A stretch of 64,000 nt of DNA from Vibrio ostreae (GCF_019226825.1 NZ_CP076643.1:248001-312000); one strand, 5' to 3'; positions 8,757 through 18,568 are shown, numbered from the stretch's first letter. Translations and numbers: made by a program. The notes: generated by a model from the sequence alone, not told the origin.

Positions 8757-9287
8757 ATGTCCCACCAATATTCCGATTTGATCGCTATTTTCGATCAAAC
8801 CTTTTTTGCTGATTTTAACACCCGTCTGGTGCGCGGTGATGACGAGCCGGTTTATCTGCCTGCTGATGACAGTACGCCTTACCACAGGATCATTTTTGCC
8901 CGCGGTTTTTATGCCTCGGCGTTACATGAAATATCTCACTGGTGTGTAGCGGGTCCTGAGCGCCGTTTGCTGGAGGATTTTGGCTACTGGTACGAACCAG
9001 ACGGACGAACGGAAGCGGTTCAGGCCCGGTTTGAGCAGGTAGAGGTGCGCCCTCAGGCGTATGAGTGGATCTTCTCGTTGAGTGCAGGCTTTCCTTTTAC
9101 GGTCAGTTGTGACAACCTTAACGGCGATTTTGAGCCGGACCGGCTGGCTTTTATGCACAAAGTGCAACAAGAAGTACGGTCGATTCTGGCCAGCGGATTA
9201 CCAACCCGAGTGAACATGCTGTCGCAAGCGCTGCGCGTGTTTTACCACACGCCGCCGCTCAGTCCAGACCAATTTATTGTGAAGTAA
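8757..9287 (+). CDS. epmC: Elongation factor P hydroxylase EpmC (YfcM)
   Basis: 176 aa from the ATG at 8757. The frame is open far upstream into aroC, but alignment by eye with E. coli YfcM (…YEQLIEIF) fits the start MSHQYSDLIAIF; an ATG at 8736 is also possible. Conserved segments are DDEPVYLPAD, HEISHWC (metal-ligand-like), DFGYWYEPDGR and VSCDNLNGDFEPDR. EpmC hydroxylates the beta-lysylated lysine of EF-P. It is 10 bp before yfcL, the same pair as in E. coli. Confidence 0.88.
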   Translation: MSHQYSDLIAIFDQTFFADFNTRLVRGDDEPVYLPADDSTPYHRIIFARGFYASALHEISHWCVAGPERRLLEDFGYWYEPDGRTEAVQARFEQVEVRPQAYEWIFSLSAGFPFTVSCDNLNGDFEPDRLAFMHKVQQEVRSILASGLPTRVNMLSQALRVFYHTPPLSPDQFIVK

Positions 9288-9297
9288 CGAGATAACT

Positions 9298-9561
9298 ATG
9301 ATTATTGAATTTGAAGAAAAACTCCTTGAGCTGATTGATACCCGTATCGCGACGGCGTCGGACGATGAGCTGTTTGCCGGTGGTTATCTGCGTGGTCATA
9401 TTTCGTTATCCGCGGCAGCGTGTGAAGAAGAGGGCATTAATGATCTGAACGAGTTTAAAAGCCGTATCGAGAATAGCCTGGAACAGGCTCGTTCAGAGCT
9501 GACCCCGGCTGACCGCATCATTGTTGCCGATCTTTGGCAGGAATTGGCTGCTCAGGCCTGA
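9298..9561 (+). CDS. yfcL: YfcL family protein
   Basis: 87 aa. Conserved with E. coli YfcL in SDDELFAGGYLRGHISL and in a C-terminal LTPADRIIVADLWQEL segment. Predicted small, helical, soluble protein with no signal peptide. Function unknown. Probably an operon with epmC; ATG at 9298 after AACGAGATAACT. Confidence 0.85.
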   Translation: MIIEFEEKLLELIDTRIATASDDELFAGGYLRGHISLSAAACEEEGINDLNEFKSRIENSLEQARSELTPADRIIVADLWQELAAQA

Positions 9562-9678
9562 TGGCCGCATTATCGATCGTTCAAATTATTCGAATGAATC
9601 CATAAAAGTTTTATAGTTGTTGTTGAGCGGTCGAATGATTACTCTATCATCATCAACCGAACAGATAGGATTACCGAC

Positions 9679-10203
9679 ATGAAAGTTATCGCATTCGGAG
9701 CTAGTACTAGCTCAACATCAATTAACAAAGCATTAGCGACTTACACCGCTGGTCTTGTTGATGGCGCAGAGGTTAAAGTTCTGAACATCAGCGACTACAG
9801 CGTGCCTATGTTCAGCGAAGATCTGGAAAAAGAGATCGGCCAGGCTGAAGGTGCACAAGCGTTCCTGCGTGATTTGGCTGATGCTGACGCCCTGGTGATT
9901 TCGTACGCAGAGCACAACGGCCATTACCCGGCTGCTTTTAAAAACCTGTTTGACTGGGCAACTCGTATCGATCGCGAAGTGTTTAAGAACAAACCAGCGG
10001 TTTACCTGTCTACATCACCTGGCCCTGGCGGCGCGCAATCTGTTCTGGCTGCTGCAGTAGGTTCTGCACCTTTCTTTGCTGGTAACGTGAAAGCATCACT
10101 GTCTGTACCAAACTTCTACGATGTGTTTGATCTGGAAGCGGGTCAGGTGAAAGACGACGCGGTCAACGCTCAACTGAAAGAAGCGGTTGCTAAACTGGCT
10201 TAA
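9679..10203 (+). CDS. NADPH-dependent FMN reductase family protein
   Basis: 174 aa flavodoxin-like oxidoreductase. The N-terminal FGASTSSTSIN loop fits FMN phosphate binding, SYAEHNGHYPAAFKNLFDW matches the family's active-site segment, and STSPGPGGAQ follows. It probably reduces FMN, quinones or azo compounds; the physiological substrate cannot be told from sequence. ATG at 9679 after ATAGGATTACCGAC. A monocistronic unit closed by hairpins at 10208-10287. Confidence 0.8.
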   Translation: MKVIAFGASTSSTSINKALATYTAGLVDGAEVKVLNISDYSVPMFSEDLEKEIGQAEGAQAFLRDLADADALVISYAEHNGHYPAAFKNLFDWATRIDREVFKNKPAVYLSTSPGPGGAQSVLAAAVGSAPFFAGNVKASLSVPNFYDVFDLEAGQVKDDAVNAQLKEAVAKLA

Positions 10204-10207
10204 TGAG

Positions 10208-10238
10208 CTGACAACAGGTCGATGCTGACTGTTGTCAG
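10208..10238 (+). other. Ten-base perfect hairpin after the FMN reductase gene
   Basis: CTGACAACAG / CTGTTGTCAG with an 11-nt loop, 4 bp after the stop codon and just before the terminator. There is no T run, so it may protect the mRNA 3' end or help termination. Confidence 0.6.
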
Positions 10239-10250
10239 CCAATGAATCTA

Positions 10251-10287
10251 AAAACGCCTCGCAAAATTGCGAGGCGTTTTGTTTTTT
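10251..10287 (+). terminator. Terminator after the FMN reductase gene
   Basis: AAAACGCCTCGCAA / TTGCGAGGCGTTTT stem with a T-rich tail. Confidence 0.9.
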
Positions 10288-10350
10288 GCCGTGGCGGACG
10301 GAACGGTTGTGCCATCTTGCCGACGAATTTGCCGAAGGTTAGTTCACTCA

Positions 10351-10410
10351 GTGCGGTTATTATCTATTCGGCGCGATTATTATCTATTCGGCGTGATTAT
10401 TGTTCACTGA
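10351..10410. repeat. 20-bp tandem repeat at the 3' end of mnmC
   Basis: Units at 10351-10370 and 10371-10390 share TTATTATCTATTCG-type sequence (GYGCGRTTATTATCTATTCG, 18 of 20 identical). A third unit at 10391-10410 matches in its first half (GCGTGATTATT). The mnmC stop codon lies in the third unit at 10397-10399. Confidence 0.75.
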
Positions 10411-12430
10411 TGGCTTTACCTTTACGCAGGCGGCGCACCCACATCCGGCTCGGGTGCAGGCTTTCCATCACATCGACCGGTAGCGGCAGCGGATCACCAC
10501 AGATGATGGATGCCAGAACTTCGGCCAGAAGAGGGGCCGAACTTAGGCCACGCGAACCGAGACCAAGCAAGCCATACAGTTGCGGGTACTGAGCCACACG
10601 TGGCGCTTCATCCTGTGCCATGTGCACCAACTGTTGGTACTGCTCGAGAATTTCCGCCATTTGACCGATACTGCCGACAAAAGGCAGGTGATCACGGCTG
10701 ACGCAGCGGATGGCCTGACGTGAGTCGTTACCTGAGGTGTCGACCTGAGCCGGCCAGCTTTGTGTACTGACACATTTGGCCAGACGTGCGCCATTTTCGG
10801 TTTGTGCCTGCGCGTCAAACTCACGGTCGATGTGTTCGCGGTCATAACTCGCCCCGATGCAATGGGTGGCTGTGTCTGGGTTGGCCGGGGTCATGTAACC
10901 GTCGTAACACAAAACCGAACGCAGTAACCGCAGGGTGTCGTTGCTTGGTACATGACTGACCTGACCTTTGACTTTACCCAGCGGCTGTAGCTTGGTCTGC
11001 TCGATGGCGTCAAACTGATGACCATTGGCCATAATCACGCACTGATGATGTCTCGTCTGCTGCACGGGTGATGTGCCGGCAAAGGACAGCTGCCACTGCT
11101 GGCTGTCAGCCAGCCATTCCAGTTTGGTCAGCTCATGATCATAACGGGCAGTCAGTTTGCCTTGTCGGGTTAAATGGTTCAGCAGCCCTGTGGTGAACTG
11201 AGCCGGGCATAGCCAGCCGCCCAGCGGGTAGTGGACGCTTTCCACATCAACCGGTAAGCCGACCGCTTGCGCGCTCTGCTCGGGGCTGAGTTTGGTGACT
11301 AAATCGTGACTGAAATCACCGGCGATCATTTTATTGAGTTTTTTGGCGGACTTTTCATCCCACAGTAACTGAGTCACGCCACACCAGTCATGATCGAATT
11401 CGATGTTTTCTGCCATCTGCTCAAAGAACTGGCGGGCGTATAAAAAGGCCGGGGCAAACACGCGAGACACGCCGTTATGCTCACCATTGAGCAGCGGATA
11501 GACGGCGCCCTGGCGGTTGCCGGACGCGCCCTGAGCCGCTTCACTGTCCTGGCAATACAGCGTGATGGCCACGCCACGTTCGCTCAATGCTTTAGCCAGA
11601 GCGGCACTAGCGATACCGCCACCTATAATGGCCACATCCTTGACGTCGCTCAGGGCCTCGATGTGATACCAGGGTTTAATATTGCTGGCCGGCTGTTTGT
11701 CGCTCATGGCACCGGCGATCATTTCCCGTTTGGTGCCAAAGCCTTTGACTTTCTTCATGTCAAACCCGGCTTCTATCAGGCCGCGACGCACAAAACCGGC
11801 TGCGGTGAAAGTGGCGCAGGTACAGTCTTGTTTCGCCATCATTGCCATGCCGTTAAACAGGTTTTGATTCCACATTTCGGGATTTTTACTCGGAGCAAAG
11901 CCGTCCAGGAACCAGGCATCGACCAGACCTTTTTCAGGAACCGGAACGCCGGGCATGCAATCTTTAATGTCACCAAACCATAAATCCAGGGTGACCGCGC
12001 CATCGGCCAGTACAATACGGTGACATTCTGGCACAGCAGGCGGATAATGCTGATGTAATTGCCTGGCATAATCAGCCAGTTCCGGCCACGCCTGATGAGC
12101 CTGGACTAAATCTGCACGACTGAGCGGAAACTTTTCAAAACTAATGAAATGTAACTGCTGTAGTGTCGCTTGTGGGTTTTGCTGTCTAAACTTGTCAAAC
12201 CATTGCCAGGCGGCAAGGAAGTTAAGTCCGGTACCGAATCCGGTTTCGGCAATGACGAAACGGCGCTGATCGTGTTCGTGCCAGCGCTGAGGAAGGTGAT
12301 TTTGGGTCAGAAATACGTAACGGGTCTCTTCTAACCCATTAACGTTAGAGAAATAGACGTCGTCAAATTGGTCAGAAACCGGGGTTCCGGCCTCGTTCCA
12401 GCCGAGTTGTGCATGAGTGATTGAAGTCAT
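10397..12430 (-). CDS. mnmC: Bifunctional tRNA 5-methylaminomethyl-2-thiouridine biosynthesis protein MnmC
   Basis: 677 aa. The N-terminal domain (about 1-245) is the SAM methyltransferase MnmC2, with [15 protein letters not shown] and [17 protein letters not shown]. From about residue 268 comes the FAD-dependent MnmC1 oxidase, with [18 protein letters not shown]. The two activities finish mnm5s2U at the wobble base of several tRNAs. Length is normal. ATG at 12430, divergent from fabB with 128 bp between them. Confidence 0.95.
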   Translation of the reverse strand: MTSITHAQLGWNEAGTPVSDQFDDVYFSNVNGLEETRYVFLTQNHLPQRWHEHDQRRFVIAETGFGTGLNFLAAWQWFDKFRQQNPQATLQQLHFISFEKFPLSRADLVQAHQAWPELADYARQLHQHYPPAVPECHRIVLADGAVTLDLWFGDIKDCMPGVPVPEKGLVDAWFLDGFAPSKNPEMWNQNLFNGMAMMAKQDCTCATFTAAGFVRRGLIEAGFDMKKVKGFGTKREMIAGAMSDKQPASNIKPWYHIEALSDVKDVAIIGGGIASAALAKALSERGVAITLYCQDSEAAQGASGNRQGAVYPLLNGEHNGVSRVFAPAFLYARQFFEQMAENIEFDHDWCGVTQLLWDEKSAKKLNKMIAGDFSHDLVTKLSPEQSAQAVGLPVDVESVHYPLGGWLCPAQFTTGLLNHLTRQGKLTARYDHELTKLEWLADSQQWQLSFAGTSPVQQTRHHQCVIMANGHQFDAIEQTKLQPLGKVKGQVSHVPSNDTLRLLRSVLCYDGYMTPANPDTATHCIGASYDREHIDREFDAQAQTENGARLAKCVSTQSWPAQVDTSGNDSRQAIRCVSRDHLPFVGSIGQMAEILEQYQQLVHMAQDEAPRVAQYPQLYGLLGLGSRGLSSAPLLAEVLASIICGDPLPLPVDVMESLHPSRMWVRRLRKGKAISEQ

Positions 12431-12558
12431 AATGGGCGAGTTCTATGATATTTGACGTAATTATGGGCCGGGATTGTACGGATTTATGGGAAAGCTGACC
12501 ACTTTTGTTGGCCTTCTTCGTTATCATTTATCAGAATTTTGAATTATAGGAATGTCAC

Positions 12559-13770
12559 ATGAAACGAGTCGTAATCACCGGTATGGGTATTGTTTCAAGT
12601 ATCGGTAACAACGTCGAAGAAGTTTTAGCGTCTCTTAAAGCAGGTAAGTCAGGCATCAATGCTTCTGAGCAATTCAAAGAGAAAGGTCTACGTTCTCAAG
12701 TTTGGGGCGACCTGAAAATCAACCCTGCTGAACATATTGACCGTAAACAAATGCGTTTTATGGGCGATGCAGCGGCATACGCTTACCTGTCGATGGAACA
12801 GGCGATTGCTGATGCAGGTCTGACTCCAGAGCAGGTTTCTAACGACCGTACAGGTATCATTGCCGGATCGGGCGGTGCGTCTTCCCTGAACCAGGTGAAC
12901 GCGGTCGATATTCTGCGTGAGAAGGGTGTGAAGCGCGTTGGTCCTTACATGGTACCGCGTACTATGTCTTCAACGGTTTCGGCTTGTCTGGCAACTCCAT
13001 TTAAAATCCGTGGCGTAAACTACTCAATAAGCTCTGCTTGTGCGACATCTGCACACTGTATCGGTAACGCAATGGAACTGATCCAACTGGGTAAACAGGA
13101 CATCGTATTCGCGGGCGGCGGTGAAGAACTGGACTGGTCACTGACCATGATGTTTGATGCGATGGGTGCACTGTCAACTAAGTACAACGACGATCCATCT
13201 AAAGCGTCTCGTACCTACGATGCAGACCGTGACGGTTTCGTTATCTCCGGCGGCGGCGGTATGGTCGTGATTGAAGAGCTGGAACACGCTCTGGCACGTG
13301 GCGCGAAAATCTACGGTGAAATCGTCGGCTACGGTGCGACTTCGGACGGTTACGACATGGTCGCTCCGTCTGGTGAAGGCGCAGTGCGTTGTATGCAGAT
13401 GGCGATGCAAAACGTGGACGACGTGGACTACGTAAACACACACGGTACGTCAACACCGGTTGGTGATGTGAAAGAACTGGGTGCGATTCAACAGGTCTTT
13501 GGTGGTAAGAGCCCGGCGATTTCAGCAACCAAAGCGATGACAGGTCACGCTCTGGGTGCGGCGGGTGTGCACGAAGCGATCTACTCAACCCTGATGCTGC
13601 ATCACGGTTTTGTTGCACCAAGCATCAACATTGAAAACCTGGATGAAGCGGCGCAAGGTCTGGATATCGTGACTGAAGCTCGTGAACAGGAACTGACCAC
13701 TGTGATGTCAAACAGTTTTGGTTTTGGTGGCACTAACGCGACGCTGGTAATTAAGAAATACCAGGGCTAA
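12559..13770 (+). CDS. fabB: 3-oxoacyl-ACP synthase I (FabB)
   Basis: 403 aa condensing enzyme of fatty-acid elongation, needed for unsaturated fatty acids. The Cys-His-His triad is visible: catalytic Cys in SSACATSAH (about residue 163), His in [12 protein letters not shown], and His in [12 protein letters not shown]. The C-terminal [13 protein letters not shown] is typical. ATG at 12559 after TATAGGAATGTCAC. The 3' UTR holds the sRNA candidate described separately. Confidence 0.97.
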   Translation: MKRVVITGMGIVSSIGNNVEEVLASLKAGKSGINASEQFKEKGLRSQVWGDLKINPAEHIDRKQMRFMGDAAAYAYLSMEQAIADAGLTPEQVSNDRTGIIAGSGGASSLNQVNAVDILREKGVKRVGPYMVPRTMSSTVSACLATPFKIRGVNYSISSACATSAHCIGNAMELIQLGKQDIVFAGGGEELDWSLTMMFDAMGALSTKYNDDPSKASRTYDADRDGFVISGGGGMVVIEELEHALARGAKIYGEIVGYGATSDGYDMVAPSGEGAVRCMQMAMQNVDDVDYVNTHGTSTPVGDVKELGAIQQVFGGKSPAISATKAMTGHALGAAGVHEAIYSTLMLHHGFVAPSINIENLDEAAQGLDIVTEAREQELTTVMSNSFGFGGTNATLVIKKYQG

Positions 13771-13794
13771 GCGCCTCTGACCAATCCGTTTCCA

Positions 13795-13908
13795 GAACCG
13801 ATCAGCCTGGCTGATCGAACAGACGCAGACTCTGTCCCATGGAGAGCGGGACAGGATCCTTTTGTTCTGGTTATTGCCCGGCAACCATTTTTGGTGCCGG
13901 GCATTTTT
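13795..13908 (+). ncRNA. farS: Candidate FarS-like small RNA in the fabB 3' UTR
   Basis: In V. cholerae the sRNA FarS is cut from the 3' end of fabB mRNA and represses fadE. Here the 138 nt after fabB hold an ordered set of structures: hairpin CGATCAGC-CTG-GCTGATCG (13799-13817), hairpin CTGTCCC/GGGACAG (13832-13854), a U-rich single strand CCTTTTGTTCTGG, and a strong terminator (13875-13908). No open reading frame of note is present. The 5' processing site is not visible; the start given is a guess. Identity is inferred from position and structure, not from sequence comparison. Confidence 0.55.
13875..13908 (+). terminator. Terminator after fabB
   Basis: TGCCCGGCA / TGCCGGGCA stem, with inner ACCA/TGGT pairing, followed by TTTTT. 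It would also form the 3' end of a fabB-derived sRNA. Confidence 0.9.
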
Positions 13909-14019
13909 ATGGCCGACGTGTTAATCCTCGACACTGGCAACGCTTTTCTGCACAATGCGTTGTTAACCTGCCAAGCACACTAGTAATGCAACCCCAGTCA
14001 AAAATAATGTGAACTCTGT

Positions 14020-15165
14020 ATGAAAATTGTGATCGACGAAAACATGCCTTATGCAGCTGAGCTGTTCAGCCAGTTGGGTGAGGTGATTTTAAAACCAGGC
14101 CGGACTCTGACCGCCGACGATCTGATTGATGTCGATGCGCTGATGATTCGTTCGGTGACCAAAGTCAACCAGGAACTGATCAGTAAGGCCAATAAGCTGA
14201 AGTTTGTCGGTACGGCGACTGCGGGAATGGACCATGTAGACCAGGCGTTGCTGCAAGATCGCGGAATCTTCTTTACTGCGGCACCAGGCTGTAACAAAGT
14301 CGGTGTGGCGGAATATGTGGTCAGTGTGTTGATGGTTCTGTCACAGCAACAGGGTTTTTCGGTCTTTGATAAGACGGTCGGTATCATTGGCGCGGGCCAG
14401 GTGGGCAGCTATCTGGCCGAGTGTCTGAGCGGTATGGGCATCAAAGTTCTGCTCAATGATCCACCGAAACAGGCGCAAGGTGACTCTCGTGTCTTCACTC
14501 CGCTTGAGGCTTTGCTTAGTGAAGCGGATGTGATTACTGTGCATACGCCGATCACCAAAGACGGTGAATGGCCGACCCATCACCTGATCAACGCCGACGT
14601 GCTGGCGAATCTGCGCAGTGACCAGATCCTGATTAACGCCGCTCGTGGTCCGATTGTCGATAACGAAGCGCTGAAAGCGCGTCTGCTGGAGCGTGACGGT
14701 TTCACCGCTGCGCTGGATGTGTTCGAGTATGAACCTCAGGTCGATATGACACTGCTGCCTCTGTTGGCGTTCGCGACGCCACATATCGCCGGTTATGGTC
14801 TGGAAGGTAAGGCGCGTGGTACGACTATGATTTTTAACAGCTACTGTGAGTTTCTGGGTGAAGCTCATTGTGCTAATCCATCCAGCTTACTGCCGGTAGC
14901 TCCGGTTCCCGAGGTGACGCTGGATCGGGCCTGGGATGAAGCGACACTGCTGTCCTTAACCCAACTGATTTATGATGTGCGTAGGGATGACGCACTGTTC
15001 CGTCGCGAAATACACAAACCTGGCGCGTTTGACCAAATGCGTAAACACTATTGGGACAGACGTGAGTATAGCGCGGTCACACTCGTTGGTGATGCCGGAT
15101 GTAATCTGGAGCCGCTGGCGAAATTAGGTTTTAAAATTGAGGTAACGAATGAGCCAAGAATTTAA
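14020..15165 (+). CDS. pdxB: Erythronate-4-phosphate dehydrogenase
   Basis: 381 aa NAD-dependent 2-hydroxyacid dehydrogenase. It has the nucleotide-binding [13 protein letters not shown] near residue 121, the [13 protein letters not shown] segment with catalytic Arg, Glu in DVFEYEP and His in [10 protein letters not shown]-terminal PdxB dimerisation domain of about 90 residues separates it from SerA-type relatives. Second step of DXP-dependent pyridoxal phosphate synthesis. Overlaps asd by 17 bp. Confidence 0.95.
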   Translation: MKIVIDENMPYAAELFSQLGEVILKPGRTLTADDLIDVDALMIRSVTKVNQELISKANKLKFVGTATAGMDHVDQALLQDRGIFFTAAPGCNKVGVAEYVVSVLMVLSQQQGFSVFDKTVGIIGAGQVGSYLAECLSGMGIKVLLNDPPKQAQGDSRVFTPLEALLSEADVITVHTPITKDGEWPTHHLINADVLANLRSDQILINAARGPIVDNEALKARLLERDGFTAALDVFEYEPQVDMTLLPLLAFATPHIAGYGLEGKARGTTMIFNSYCEFLGEAHCANPSSLLPVAPVPEVTLDRAWDEATLLSLTQLIYDVRRDDALFRREIHKPGAFDQMRKHYWDRREYSAVTLVGDAGCNLEPLAKLGFKIEVTNEPRI

Positions 15166-16162
15166 CGTTGCAATATTTGGTGCAACAGGCGCCGTCGGTG
15201 AAACGATGCTGGAAGTGCTGCAGGAGCGTAAGTTCCCGGTCGGCAATCTGTACCTGCTGGCCAGTGAGCGCAGTGAGGGCAAGACTTACCGTTTCAACGG
15301 TAAAACGGTCCGGGTCGAGAATGTCGAAAACTTTGACTGGACGCAAGTTCATATTGCGTTGTTCTCTGCAGGTGGTGAACTGTCAGCCCAGTACGCGCCG
15401 ATCGCGGCAGATGCTGGTGTGGTGGTGATTGATAACACCTCACAGTTTCGTTATGACTACGACATTCCGTTGGTTGTGCCGGAAGTGAACCCGCAAGCGG
15501 TGGCGGATTTCCGTAACCGTAACATCATCGCTAACCCGAATTGCTCGACCATCCAGATGCTGGTCGCACTGAAGCCGATTTATGATGCGGTGGGTATTGA
15601 GCGCATTAACGTCACGACTTACCAGTCGGTATCCGGAGCCGGTAAAGCTGGCATTGATGAGCTGGCAGGACAGACCGCCAAGCTGCTGAACGGTATTCCG
15701 GCTGAGAGTAAAGAGTTTCGTCAGCAAATCGCGTTTAACTGTATTCCGCAAATCGATCAGTTTATGGACAACGGCTACACCAAAGAAGAAATGAAAATGG
15801 TGTGGGAAACGCAGAAGATTTTTAATGATGCGGCGATTACGGTTAACCCGACCTGTGTGCGTGTGCCAGTTTTCTACGGTCATGCAGAAGCGCTGCACGT
15901 TGAAACCAGTGCTCCGATCGATGCTGAGCAGGTGATTGATTTGCTGGAACACACCGAAGGAGTGGAAGTGTTCAAGGGTGAAGATTTCCCGACCCAGGTG
16001 CGTGATGCCGGCGGTAAAGACCATGTGATGGTGGGACGTATCCGTAACGACATCAGCCATCACAGTGGTATTAACCTGTGGGTTGTGGCTGACAACGTGC
16101 GTAAAGGTGCGGCGACCAATGCAGTGCAGATTGCTGAGGTGCTGATTCGGGATTATTTCTGA
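15149..16162 (+). CDS. asd: Aspartate-semialdehyde dehydrogenase
   Basis: 337 aa. N-terminal [11 protein letters not shown] binds NADP. The catalytic Cys is in [10 protein letters not shown] and the His in [14 protein letters not shown], so both key residues are present. It makes aspartate semialdehyde for Lys, Met, Thr and diaminopimelate. V. cholerae carries two such genes; the pdxB-asd pair here mirrors pdxB-usg of E. coli. Its intact active site argues for a working enzyme rather than a Usg-like relative. ATG at 15149 behind GAGGTAA. Confidence 0.9.
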   Translation: MSQEFNVAIFGATGAVGETMLEVLQERKFPVGNLYLLASERSEGKTYRFNGKTVRVENVENFDWTQVHIALFSAGGELSAQYAPIAADAGVVVIDNTSQFRYDYDIPLVVPEVNPQAVADFRNRNIIANPNCSTIQMLVALKPIYDAVGIERINVTTYQSVSGAGKAGIDELAGQTAKLLNGIPAESKEFRQQIAFNCIPQIDQFMDNGYTKEEMKMVWETQKIFNDAAITVNPTCVRVPVFYGHAEALHVETSAPIDAEQVIDLLEHTEGVEVFKGEDFPTQVRDAGGKDHVMVGRIRNDISHHSGINLWVVADNVRKGAATNAVQIAEVLIRDYF

Positions 16163-16183
16163 GTTAAGTCAGTCGTCTGATGT

Positions 16184-16217
16184 AAAAAAAACCACCGCAA
16201 AACGGTGGTTTTTTTTT
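16184..16217. terminator. Bidirectional terminator between asd and fur
   Basis: A7-ACCACCG / CGGTGGT-T9 hairpin between convergent genes. The T run reaches into the fur stop codon at 16216-16218. Confidence 0.92.
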
Positions 16218-16665
16218 ATTTCTTCGGCTTGTGAGCGTCAGGGTTGTCTTTGCAACTTCCGTCTGCGCATTTGCCGTAAAGATACAGGCTGTGGTTGGTC
16301 AGTTGGACATTGTACTGCGCGGCAATTTGTTTCTGACGATCTTCGATCATATCGTCCGAAAATTCAATTACTTCACCGCAGTCCAGGCAGACCAGGTGGT
16401 CGTGGTGGTGCTGCGTTGACAGTTCAAATACCGATTTACCGCCTTCAAAATGGTGACGGGTCACGATGCCTGCATCATCAAACTGGTTTAGTACCCGATA
16501 AACTGTGGCAAGGCCAATCTCTTCACCGAGATCAATCAGCTTCTTGTACAGCTCCTCAGCACTAATATGTTGGCACTCAGGCTGCTGTAATACTTCTAAA
16601 ATCTTGAGCCGTGGAAGGGTTACTTTAAGACCAGCATCCTTTAGCGCTTGGTTATTGTCTGACAT
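16216..16665 (-). CDS. fur: Ferric uptake regulator Fur
   Basis: 149 aa from the ATG at 16663-16665 (MSDNNQALKDAG), preceded on the minus strand by GGGAAAG; the longer frame upstream adds residues not seen in Fur. N-terminal winged helix (LPRLKILEVL, GLATVYRVLNQF) and metal-binding C-terminal domain with HHFEGGKSVFEL, HHHDHLVCLDCG and the CADGSC tail. Iron-bound Fur represses iron uptake genes, including feoABC later in this window. Confidence 0.97.
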   Translation of the reverse strand: MSDNNQALKDAGLKVTLPRLKILEVLQQPECQHISAEELYKKLIDLGEEIGLATVYRVLNQFDDAGIVTRHHFEGGKSVFELSTQHHHDHLVCLDCGEVIEFSDDMIEDRQKQIAAQYNVQLTNHSLYLYGKCADGSCKDNPDAHKPKK

Positions 16666-16927
16666 ATACTTTCCCGTTGATGATCTGCAGTAATTAACAG
16701 AAGTCAATGTTGTCCAACATTATAGGTTAGTCGCCGCGAACAATAAACCACGAACTTCAAAGGGTTACTACTAATTATTATAAAGCGGGAGTACATCACT
16801 GATATAAGTAATCCGACCAGTTACACTTTGTTAACATTTGGCAGAGGTAAAATCTTGGGCGGTTGACGCTTAACTCCCTGATTTTACGCTGGCTGGGTAT
16901 CTACATGGCGTCAGAGGTATTTACATA

Positions 16928-17560
16928 ATGCATACAACCCTCGCAAAACTCTATCGTCCTGGTGTGGTGAAATGGGCATTGAACTGCTGGCCACCATTTT
17001 GGGGCTCAGGGATTAAAATAGTCACTATCAGTAATGATTTTCGTGAAGCGCGTCTGCAGTTAAAGCTGCGTTGGTGGAACAAAAATGCCAATCGCTCGCA
17101 ATATGGCGGCAGTATCTTTTCTTTAACCGATCCGGTTTACGCTCTGATGTTGATGGGGATCCTCGGCGATCAGTACTATGTCTGGGACAAGCAGGCGAGC
17201 ATCAATTTTATTAAACCCGGCCATACCGATTTGCATGCGGACTTTTTGATCTCGCAACAGCAACTGGATGACATTCTGGCTGCAACCGCATGTGGTGATA
17301 AGTGTTTTCCCGAATTCATCATCCATGTCAAAAACGCGCATGGTGAAGTGGTGTCGGAAGTGCATCGCCAGCTCTATGTGCGCAAGAAGCCCAAATACCG
17401 CGATGTGGAGCCCTCAGCGATGATGGAATCACAAACAACAGTGCGATCGGAAAATATTGCCTTGGTCGAGTCGTTAAGCCCGGCAGAGTCGATAACGTCG
17501 ACCAGTCGGGTTGTGACGCAGGACGACCGTGCCGCGCGGCGTTACGGGCAGCAGCGCTAG
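16928..17560 (+). CDS. DUF4442 family protein, possible hotdog-fold thioesterase
   Basis: 210 aa. Residues about 20-155 match the DUF4442 pattern (PPFWGSGIKI, LKLRWWNKNANRSQYGGSIFSLTDP, WDKQASINFIKPGH), a hotdog-like fold related to acyl-CoA thioesterases. The last 50 residues are Ser/Thr-rich and look disordered. Substrate unknown. Its TAG stop abuts the stop of the convergent lysR gene inside a 12-bp palindrome. The 262 bp before it, up to fur, hold no gene that I can support. Confidence 0.75.
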   Translation: MHTTLAKLYRPGVVKWALNCWPPFWGSGIKIVTISNDFREARLQLKLRWWNKNANRSQYGGSIFSLTDPVYALMLMGILGDQYYVWDKQASINFIKPGHTDLHADFLISQQQLDDILAATACGDKCFPEFIIHVKNAHGEVVSEVHRQLYVRKKPKYRDVEPSAMMESQTTVRSENIALVESLSPAESITSTSRVVTQDDRAARRYGQQR

Positions 17561-18448
17561 CTAGCGTGTGCGGTTGCGATAGGCCCGGCATACATCAATC
17601 CACGCTTCCGCCGTGCGTGGCACGTAGCGCTCGGCGTGCCAGATAGCGCCCAAGCGCCATTCAATTGAAGGTGACATGGCTTTTATCACCACACCTTCGC
17701 CCTGAATACGATGACACAAAGGCTCAGGTAAAAAAGCGACGCCCACGCCGCTTTTGACCAGTGCGACCAGAAAGTCCCACTGGCTGCTGCGTGCGGCGAC
17801 AGAAGGTGTGATTGCCTGTTGCTGACACAGAGTTGCTATGTATTCGCTGAGGGTGAAATCATCGGTATACAGATAAAACGGCTCGTGCTGAATATCCTGC
17901 CAGTGCACACTGTCCATCTCGTTCCAGGGCGCGACATCCGGCAGCACGGCGCAAATCGGGTAACTGTCGAGATCGAGAATATTGAGCGTGTCGGCGGCGC
18001 TGGGCGAGAGCATGGTGACGGCGACGTCAAGGTCACCGTTATACACGGCTTGCTCAATTTTACGTCCACCGCACTCAACGATGGTCAGTTCGACATTAGG
18101 AAAGGCTTGGCGATACTGGCGAATCAATCCGGCGTACATATGGCCGACCATGGGCGGTATTCCGAGGCGCAGGTGGCCGCGTTGCAATTGGTTGAGGTCG
18201 AGCAGCTCAGCATTGAGCTGGTTGAACTGAGCCAGGATCTGCTGGGCACGCTGATAAACCACTTCACCGGCATCGGTGAGCCACAAACGGCGACCTTCCC
18301 GGTGCAGTAATGGCTGTTCGACTTCCTGCTCTAGGCTGCGAATCATCTTACTGATGGTCGGTTGGGTGACAAACAACTTTTCTGACGCCCGGGTAAAACT
18401 CTGCTCGTTGACCACTTCAATAAAATAACGCAGTGCTTTGATGTCCAT
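17561..18448 (-). CDS. LysR-type regulator divergent from lrgAB (CidR-like)
   Basis: 295 aa from MDIKALRYFIEV (ATG 18446-18448). N-terminal winged helix with SFTRASEKLFVTQPTISKMIRSLE, then a periplasmic-binding-like effector domain. The N-terminal extension open in frame up to 18553 does not look like LysR and runs past the presumed promoter. It faces lrgAB across 120 bp, the layout of cidR with cidAB in other bacteria, so it probably controls those genes. The inducer is not predictable from sequence. Confidence 0.85.
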   Translation of the reverse strand: MDIKALRYFIEVVNEQSFTRASEKLFVTQPTISKMIRSLEQEVEQPLLHREGRRLWLTDAGEVVYQRAQQILAQFNQLNAELLDLNQLQRGHLRLGIPPMVGHMYAGLIRQYRQAFPNVELTIVECGGRKIEQAVYNGDLDVAVTMLSPSAADTLNILDLDSYPICAVLPDVAPWNEMDSVHWQDIQHEPFYLYTDDFTLSEYIATLCQQQAITPSVAARSSQWDFLVALVKSGVGVAFLPEPLCHRIQGEGVVIKAMSPSIEWRLGAIWHAERYVPRTAEAWIDVCRAYRNRTR

Positions 18449-18484
18449 GTCGTTCACTCTGGTTGCTAAATATTCCATTTTGGC

Positions 18485-18508
18485 ATGAATTGAATAATAA
18501 AAATTCAT
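18485..18508. promoter_or_regulatory. Inverted repeat between lysR and lrgA, probable LysR operator
   Basis: ATGAATT (18485-18491) and AATTCAT (18502-18508), perfect 7-bp arms 10 bp apart, in the divergent intergenic region. It fits an AT-rich LysR-type box of the T-N11-A kind. Confidence 0.5.
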
Positions 18509-18568
18509 TTTATGATGGTTTTGCCTCTGCCTATACTGTGATTGACTTCTCAAAAAGGCAAATGGGCA

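Noticed and set aside
9600..9678. Promoter or regulator site before the FMN reductase gene
   Set aside because: AT-rich with a small ATTCGAAT palindrome, but no element reaches a recognisable consensus.
12431..12558. FadR or FabR operator between mnmC and fabB
   Set aside because: AAGCTGACCACTTTTG holds at most a half-site-like match and no convincing full operator.
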